Shown: positions 5,253 through 8,206 of the stretch, piece by piece
How positions within the stretch are numbered: the stretch's first letter is position 1
Layout: the number at the start of each line of letters is the position of its first letter
DNA from: Nanobdellota archaeon
GTDB lineage: Archaea > Nanobdellota > Nanobdellia > Woesearchaeales > GW2011-AR9
NCBI GenBank assembly: GCA_030695605.1
Contig: JAUYQE010000122.1
Span: 1-8,206 of the forward strand
DNA: 8,206 bases
Reading direction: 5' to 3'
Made by a program: the position numbers and the translations under genes
Notes under the pieces: generated by a model
Databases searched by the model: none
Told to the model about the DNA's origin: nothing
The model's input: the letters and a program-made list of their open reading frames with translations, nothing else

Positions 5253-5684
5253 ATGGCCTCTAGAGACATACACAAACAGCACATTGAAGAACATCTGCAA
5301 GAAGTAGAAGATGCTCTGGCAATTGGCAAAGAACGGCGCCCCGTTACCCTGGGCTTTCATGCTTCTGCCTGTTCAATAGAACTGCTGGAGTTATACCTTC
5401 ACGTTTTAGGAAAAATATCTTCGGGGGCGATGCTGAAGCACGAATGGTTCAAGCAGCCCAGGCCCGAGCAGAAAATGAAGCCTTTAGCGGAAAGGAAATT
5501 AGGCATTGACTTCCCCCACAAACAGGAGATTCTCTCTTTGCTTTACGTTATAGAAGAAGAACGCAATAAGCTGATCTATGGAAAACCACGAATGGAGGCC
5601 CTTGAAGGGGTCCTCAAGGCTTTTCAGAGGCTGCATACCCTCATCAAAAAAGAATTGGAAGCGTGGGGTGAAGAAATTGCGTAA
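5253..5684 (+). CDS. HEPN-domain protein, partner of the following nucleotidyltransferase
   Basis: The 143-residue, mostly helical product resembles small archaeal HEPN-like proteins. It has a helix with FHASACSIELLELYLHVLG (35-53), the segment MLKHEWFKQPRPEQK, then KLGIDFPHKQEILSLLYVIE and EEERNKLIYGKP (101-112). In active HEPN RNases the motif reads R-N-x3-H. Here R104 and N105 are kept but Tyr109 stands where His is expected, and the Tyr two places later that HepT uses as an AMPylation acceptor is Lys111. RNase activity is therefore doubtful, or uses other residues. The gene overlaps the nucleotidyltransferase start by 17 bp, a tight toxin-antitoxin-like arrangement. The start is supported by a TATA box about 27 bp upstream. 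HEPN proteins of such pairs act as translation-blocking RNases or bind their partner. Confidence 0.7.
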   Translation: MASRDIHKQHIEEHLQEVEDALAIGKERRPVTLGFHASACSIELLELYLHVLGKISSGAMLKHEWFKQPRPEQKMKPLAERKLGIDFPHKQEILSLLYVIEEERNKLIYGKPRMEALEGVLKAFQRLHTLIKKELEAWGEEIA

Positions 5685-6288
5685 ACAAACAGGCCGGGCG
5701 ATAGCATATGTTCAGAATTTTTTGAGCTTCTTCTTCTTAGACCAAACCGCCATAAAAACCATCAGAGGCATTTATCTCTACGGATCTGCCGTTCGTGGAG
5801 AGTTAGGCAAAGAGAGTGATATTGACCTCTTCATTGACTGCTCCAATAGCAAAGAGGTTGAAAGAAGTGCTAAAGCTGCTGCTCTCCGTTTTTCTCAGTC
5901 GCAAGACTATGAAAAATGGAAACAGCTTGGCTGCACGTATCCATTCTCCATTCAAGGGGGAGTCCTGGAGGAATGGGAGCTCAAAACGAGCATTGCTGCT
6001 GAAAGCCTTTTGCTCTATGCGCCGAAAACGCCATCGCTGCCCGGCGAAAGGCAGGTGCTGTTCGTTCTTACGCTTCCCAAAGAGAAAAAGCGCTACCTTC
6101 GCCTTACCCGGCAGTTGTTCGGCCGAAAAGAAAAAGCATATCAGGAGCACGGGCTTCTGTATGAAGCACAAGGGAAGAAATTGGGCTCAAATATCTTTTT
6201 AGTCCCTCAGCAGCAGCAGGCACCGCTCCATGCCCTGCTCCAGAAAGAGAAAGTACAATACTCTTTTTGGGATATGCATCAGTTCTAG
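5668..6288 (+). CDS. MNT-type nucleotidyltransferase (Pol-beta superfamily)
   Basis: The 206-residue product has the signature GIYLYGSAVRGELGKESDID, an exact GS-x10-D-x-D pattern (G39, S40, D51, D53), the metal- and NTP-binding site of minimal nucleotidyltransferases. Proteins of this type AMPylate the HEPN partner and neutralise it. The third acidic residue is not certain; Glu residues in GGVLEEWELK are candidates. The product is longer than the minimal MNT form. A C-terminal part (about 135-206) with LPKEKKRYLRLTRQLFGRKE, YEAQGKKLGSNIFLVP and a short ending is unassigned. GTG at 5668 is chosen: it overlaps the HEPN gene by 17 bp and stands after a G-rich stretch. A TTG at 5677 is an alternative, and the in-frame ATG at 5578 would force a 107-bp overlap. 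The operator upstream of the HEPN gene probably controls both. Confidence 0.78.
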   Translation: MKKLRKQTGRAIAYVQNFLSFFFLDQTAIKTIRGIYLYGSAVRGELGKESDIDLFIDCSNSKEVERSAKAAALRFSQSQDYEKWKQLGCTYPFSIQGGVLEEWELKTSIAAESLLLYAPKTPSLPGERQVLFVLTLPKEKKRYLRLTRQLFGRKEKAYQEHGLLYEAQGKKLGSNIFLVPQQQQAPLHALLQKEKVQYSFWDMHQF

Positions 6289-6301
6289 GGAGACAGAAAA
6301 G

Positions 6302-6385
6302 ATGATCACTGCATTTGCCTGCGAGAGAATTTTGGCGAAGGATTGGCTGAGTAAAGATGATGAAGAAGCGTGGAAAAACTTGTGA
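6302..6385 (+). pseudogene. 27-codon ORF resembling the C-terminal tail of an antitoxin
   Basis: The frame reads MITAFACERILAKDWL then SKDDEEAWKNL and stop. The ending W-x-(S/N)-x-x-(E/D)-D-E-A-W-K-x-L is the common tail of AbrB- or DUF2281-like antitoxins that precede MazF- or VapC-type toxins. The N-terminal DNA-binding part is missing: the frame is open further upstream, but it only crosses the end of the nucleotidyltransferase gene out of frame. GGGAG at 6288-6292 stands 9 bp before the ATG, so the remnant could still be translated. One base after its stop an ATG at 6387 opens M-V-S-K-L-S before entering the insertion sequence, which may be the first codons of a toxin gene. I call it a decayed antitoxin, with moderate doubt. 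Confidence 0.4.
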
Positions 6386-6403
6386 AATGGTTTCAAAACT
6401 CTC

Positions 6404-6425
6404 TATAGAGGACTTTGAATAACCC
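6404..6425 (+). repeat. Left terminal inverted repeat of the IS
   Basis: It begins TATAGAGGACTTTGAATAAC and is the reverse complement of 7589-7610 over 22 bases. It continues into a run of seven C (6423-6429) that is not matched at the other end. Confidence 0.85.
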
Positions 6426-6440
6426 CCCCGTTTCACAATA

Positions 6441-6447
6441 TTTATAG
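6441..6447 (+). promoter_or_regulatory. Likely TATA box of the transposase gene
   Basis: TTTATAG, 46 bp before the ATG, would give a leader of about 18 nt that includes the Shine-Dalgarno motif at 6475-6480. Confidence 0.4.
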
Positions 6448-6474
6448 TCTATAACATTCTTCTTTCTCGTCATA

Positions 6475-6482
6475 GAGGTGAT
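6475..6482 (+). promoter_or_regulatory. Strong Shine-Dalgarno motif that sets the transposase start
   Basis: GAGGTGAT is fully complementary to the 3' end of archaeal 16S rRNA and ends 4 bases before ATG 6487. It overlaps the in-frame GTG at 6478, ruling that codon out as a start. It is the only clear motif of this kind in the window. Confidence 0.7.
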
Positions 6483-6486
6483 ATCT

Positions 6487-7479
6487 ATGAGTTTTAACCA
6501 ATTTATTCTGAAAGAACAATATGTTAAAGTTAAAGGATTAGGTGATAGACTTTCACTCATGAAAGAACAAATCGATTGGGAGTGTTTTAGGTCAATGGTG
6601 AAAAGCGTTTTCTACGACGATAAAGAAATAGGAGGAAGACCACACACTGATGAAGTGTTGGTGGTAAGAACCATGGTACTTCAATCTTGTTATGGGCTTA
6701 GCGACCCCGAACTTGAGTTTCAAGTTCATGATAGACTTTCGTTCCGGAACTTTCTCGGTTTTCCAGAAAGTATTCCTGATTTTTCAACAATATGGAAAAT
6801 CAGAGAAAAGCTAATTTTGGCGGGTATCGAGCCAAAAATATGGAAAGAACTTCAAAGACAACTCGACACAAAAGGGTATACCATTAAGAGAGGAGTAATT
6901 CAAGATGCCTCGTTTATCGAGGCAGATTTAGGGCGGAAGAGGTACTATAAAGAAAAGAAAGCAAAAGAAAAAGGAGAAGCGATTACCTACACAAAAAAAC
7001 AAGAACAGCACATAGACAAAGATGCAACTTTTTCTGTCAAACATGGTCAAGTACATTTTGGGTATAAAGACCACGTCAAACTCGATGTGGACCATCACCT
7101 CATCAGAGAATATGAAGTTACGACTGCATCTCTGCATGATGGAAATGTTGATCTTGTCAAAGCAGGTGATATTTCTGCTTTCCGGGATAAAGGATATGTT
7201 GGTAAGCCCATGTCTCCCGAGGTGATAGACAAAACAATGAAGCGTGCAACGAAAGCAAAAAAGCTTAATGGTGGAGAACTGAAACGGAACAAAGCAATAT
7301 CAAGAATACGAGCACCAGGAGAACGGCCATTTAGCGTCGTGAAACGCGTATTTCACGGAGGGGAAACATTCGTGAAAAATCTCACCAGAGTTTCCATAAA
7401 AGAAATGTTCAAATTGATGGCGTTCAATCTATACCAACTGGTTACTTTAAGGCGTAGAGAGCTAGCGAAAGCTCTCTAA
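6487..7479 (+). CDS. IS5-family transposase
   Basis: The 330-residue product is full length for IS5 transposases and cuts and joins the element ends by DDE chemistry. An N-terminal part (about 35-125) has IGGRPHTDEVLVVRTMVLQ, YGLSDPELEFQVHDRLSFRNFLGF and DFSTIWKIREKL, the usual IS5 helical region. The catalytic part shows the first Asp in VIQDASFIEAD, then HFGYKDHVKLDVDHHLI, the second Asp in FRDKGYVG and the Glu in RAPGERPFSVVKRVF followed by the Y/K-rich C-terminus. The ATG follows a strong Shine-Dalgarno motif. The last codons overlap an 8-bp hairpin. Codons are more A-rich than in the housekeeping genes to the left, as expected for a recent arrival. Confidence 0.93.
   Translation: MSFNQFILKEQYVKVKGLGDRLSLMKEQIDWECFRSMVKSVFYDDKEIGGRPHTDEVLVVRTMVLQSCYGLSDPELEFQVHDRLSFRNFLGFPESIPDFSTIWKIREKLILAGIEPKIWKELQRQLDTKGYTIKRGVIQDASFIEADLGRKRYYKEKKAKEKGEAITYTKKQEQHIDKDATFSVKHGQVHFGYKDHVKLDVDHHLIREYEVTTASLHDGNVDLVKAGDISAFRDKGYVGKPMSPEVIDKTMKRATKAKKLNGGELKRNKAISRIRAPGERPFSVVKRVFHGGETFVKNLTRVSIKEMFKLMAFNLYQLVTLRRRELAKAL
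7456..7477 (+). terminator. Hairpin over the transposase stop codon
   Basis: AGAGAGCT (7456-7463) pairs perfectly with AGCTCTCT (7470-7477) around the six-base loop AGCGAA. It covers the last codons and touches the TAA at 7477-7479. No T-run follows, so it may block transcripts entering from outside or stabilise the mRNA end rather than terminate transcription. Confidence 0.4.
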
Positions 7480-7588
7480 GAAATGAGAAAAATGGAAAAA
7501 AAGTGAATGAATATAAAGCGGAAATATCAAGAGTTGATAACACTCTAAAGAATTCTTAAAGAAAAATTTATCTTTCTTCCAAAAAAGA

Positions 7589-7610
7589 GGGTTATTCAAA
7601 GTCCTCTATA
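7589..7610 (-). repeat. Right terminal inverted repeat of the IS
   Basis: It ends TTCAAAGTCCTCTATA and matches the left end over 22 bases in inverse orientation. About 110 bp of A-rich non-coding sequence separate it from the transposase stop. Confidence 0.85.
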
Positions 7611-7828
7611 TTGAATCAAAAAATATATTTAGTAAGTCATTAAGAATATGGGTAGAAGGAATAGTGGTTTTTACCCATGATAATGTAATTTTGCGTTGTG
7701 ACAATCCAACAGTTCCTGTTTTAAAAGTCAATCAATTAGATAATTACATATTAAATAAAGAATCAAGGATTAAATTCTCTTCTCAAGAAATAGAAAAGAT
7801 AGCAAAGATTTTATTAAGGCAGGCGTAG
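7611..7828 (+). pseudogene. 3' fragment of a NERD-domain gene, 5' part missing
   Basis: Reading in the frame ending at TAG 7826-7828, the sequence is open from the IS edge and gives about 72 residues. These include LRIWVEGIVVFTHDNVIL, NPTVPVLKVNQLDNYI and a final FSSQEIEKIAKILLRQA. This closely resembles the C-terminal end of NERD (nuclease-related) domain proteins, where a WVEGVVVFT strand and a PVPVL strand are followed by a helix. The catalytic part of the domain would lie upstream and is absent: to the left is the IS, and the sequence beyond it is unrelated. No start codon fits. The fragment is AT-rich compared with the genes at the left of the window. Loss of the 5' part probably happened with or after IS insertion. 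Confidence 0.65.
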
Positions 7829-7914
7829 GCGGATTGAACTTAACAGGAATTAACGATAGGCATTATACATTTTTTATACTGCCCCCGCGAGGATTTGAAC
7901 CCCGGTTTCAAGCT

Positions 7915-7937
7915 GCTTACCCTGCTTTTCCCGCAGA
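7915..7937 (-). other. tRNA intron 2 (anticodon loop, position 37/38), 23 nt
   Basis: In tRNA numbering from G1, exon helix 44-48/79-83 and a 4-bp central helix (TTGC 49-52 with GTAA 72-75) frame two 3-nt bulges, GGT and GCA. Cutting after the second base of each gives this intron and the canonical 37/38 site. The intron itself forms a CTGC/GCAG hairpin. One extra G near the intron helix makes the motif slightly relaxed. Confidence 0.7.
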
Positions 7938-7954
7938 CCGCAAGCTCGCGTCCT

Positions 7955-7969
7955 CTCTGGTCACGTGAT
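7955..7969 (-). other. tRNA intron 1 (D-loop, before A21), 15 nt
   Basis: The D-loop sequence CTGG pairs with CCAG inside the insertion, giving a 4-bp central helix flanked by the 3-nt bulges ATA and AGA. Cutting after the second base of each removes 15 nt and leaves the ordinary archaeal D-loop AGCCTGGATA. The inner hairpin is only TC/GA with loop ACGT, so this bulge-helix-bulge motif is minimal. Confidence 0.6.
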
Positions 7970-8017
7970 ATCCAGGCTAGACGACGGAGGCATGGAGAGA
8001 GAAAAATAAAGGCTTCT

Positions 8018-8026
8018 TTAAAAAAC
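8018..8026 (-). promoter_or_regulatory. Possible TATA box for the tRNA gene
   Basis: On the minus strand TTTTTTAAA lies about 27-35 bp before the first base of the tRNA, and after the stop of the metallophosphoesterase gene. It suits a tRNA transcript starting a few bases before G1. Confidence 0.4.
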
Positions 8027-8038
8027 TACTGGGGCATT

Positions 8039-8206
8039 TCAGGTGCCTTTTTGACAATGCACGAAAACGTGCCCATCGTAATGGTTTTTTATGCCATCAT
8101 ACACAAAGAGAATTTCTGCTTCAGAAACCGGCCAAAAATGCCAGGCATCAACTCCCACATTAACCATATTAGGCTTTACTTTCCAAAGGCCATGGATATG
8201 GCCCAC
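8039..8206 (-). CDS. Metallophosphoesterase, C-terminal part (gene runs off the right edge)
   Basis: Fifty-five residues of a C-terminus are visible, ending at TGA (8041-8039). They begin VGHIHGLWKVKPNMVNVGVD and continue AWHFWPVSEAEI. GH-x-H followed by an N-V-G-V-D-x-W strand and a P-V-S-x-x-E-I helix is the last metal-binding motif and ending of calcineurin-like phosphoesterases. In these enzymes the two His residues and an earlier Asp/Asn/His set bind two metal ions that hydrolyse phosphoesters or nucleotides. The earlier motifs are outside the window, so substrate and subgroup cannot be told. The gene reads toward the tRNA on the same strand, about 48 bp apart. Confidence 0.75.
   Translation of the reverse strand: MGHIHGLWKVKPNMVNVGVDAWHFWPVSEAEILFVYDGIKNHYDGHVFVHCQKGT

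Larger units (their letters stand above)
6404..7610 (+). mobile_element. Complete IS5-family insertion sequence
   Basis: The ends are 22-bp perfect terminal inverted repeats (6404-6425 and 7589-7610) with core GAGGACTTTGAATAACCC. One transposase gene fills most of the interior. The outermost TATA is the same on both sides and palindromic, so it can be a 4-bp target duplication with the element itself at 6408-7606, or a TA duplication, or part of the repeat. The element is 1.2 kb and shows no frameshift, so it may still be active. It lies between an antitoxin remnant and a NERD-gene fragment, and no sequence joins these two into one gene. Confidence 0.85.
7880..7991 (-). tRNA. tRNA-Arg(GCG) with two predicted introns
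   Basis: The 112-nt gene folds to a 74-nt tRNA once two introns are removed. The acceptor stem is GCCTCCG/CGGGGGC with discriminator A (7880); CCA is not encoded. The T arm is CGGGG-TTCAAAT-CCTCG. The anticodon stem is CGAGC/GCTTG and the spliced loop is TTGCGGA, giving anticodon GCG (7941-7939). The D stem is GTCT/GGAC with spliced loop AGCCTGGATA, including A20, an Arg identity base. Conserved U8, A14, G15-C48, G18G19, A21 and U33 are all present. Without splicing, the D and anticodon arms do not form properly. A TTTTTTAAA box on the minus strand (about 8018-8026) lies about 30 bp upstream. Confidence 0.8.

Noticed and set aside
5139..5360. 74-residue upstream extension of the pyroglutamyl-peptidase
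   Set aside because: It overlaps the divergent promoter, both 17-bp repeats and the start of the HEPN gene; the Met at 5138 fits the TATA distance and the signal peptide.
7920..7938. Stem TCTGC/GCAGG with loop GGGAAAA read as a Phe (GAA) anticodon arm
   Set aside because: The loop lacks U33 and this placement breaks the spacing to the T arm; the hairpin is better explained as part of the intron of tRNA-Arg(GCG).

Overview
The window looks archaeal, probably from a small-genome DPANN-type lineage, although the phylum is inferred. The evidence is a set of archaea/eukaryote-type information genes (eL21, Rpo4/RpoF, a DUF655 protein, Rpo7/RpoE', Spt4, eS24, eS31/S27ae), TTTATAAA-like boxes about 25 bp before several starts (apparently leaderless mRNAs), and a tRNA gene with introns that fit the archaeal bulge-helix-bulge rule. 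Shine-Dalgarno motifs are mostly absent, except before the transposase.

Layout. Positions 3-485 (+) hold the 3' end of a NurA-like nuclease gene. Positions 486-809 carry no convincing protein gene but contain two strong inverted-repeat structures. Positions 810-2173 (+) are a transcription/translation cluster: eL21, rpo4, DUF655. Facing it is the minus-strand cluster rpo7, spt4, eS24, eS31 (3645 down to 2204). Upstream of rpo7 on the minus strand are a lipoprotein-like unknown protein (4347-3709) and a pyroglutamyl-peptidase with an apparent twin-arginine signal (5138-4452). Divergent from the peptidase is a HEPN/nucleotidyltransferase pair (5253-6288, +). Its TATA box sits between two copies of a 17-bp palindromic repeat.

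The right part is accessory and eroded. There is a 27-codon antitoxin-tail-like ORF, a possible first few codons of a toxin gene, a complete IS5-family insertion sequence (6404-7610) with 22-bp perfect terminal inverted repeats, and the 3' end of a NERD-domain gene without its start. Then comes a minus-strand tRNA-Arg(GCG) with two predicted introns, one in the D-loop and one in the anticodon loop. The window ends inside a minus-strand metallophosphoesterase gene.

How the parts work together: the two facing clusters supply both halves of the RNA polymerase stalk (Rpo4 and Rpo7), the elongation factor Spt4 and three ribosomal proteins. The HEPN/nucleotidyltransferase pair looks like a self-regulated toxin-antitoxin-type module. 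The insertion sequence appears to have broken an adjacent toxin-antitoxin locus. The points most worth a second look are the doubly interrupted tRNA, the paired operator around the HEPN promoter, the HEPN protein lacking its catalytic histidine, and the two structured RNA-like elements before eL21.
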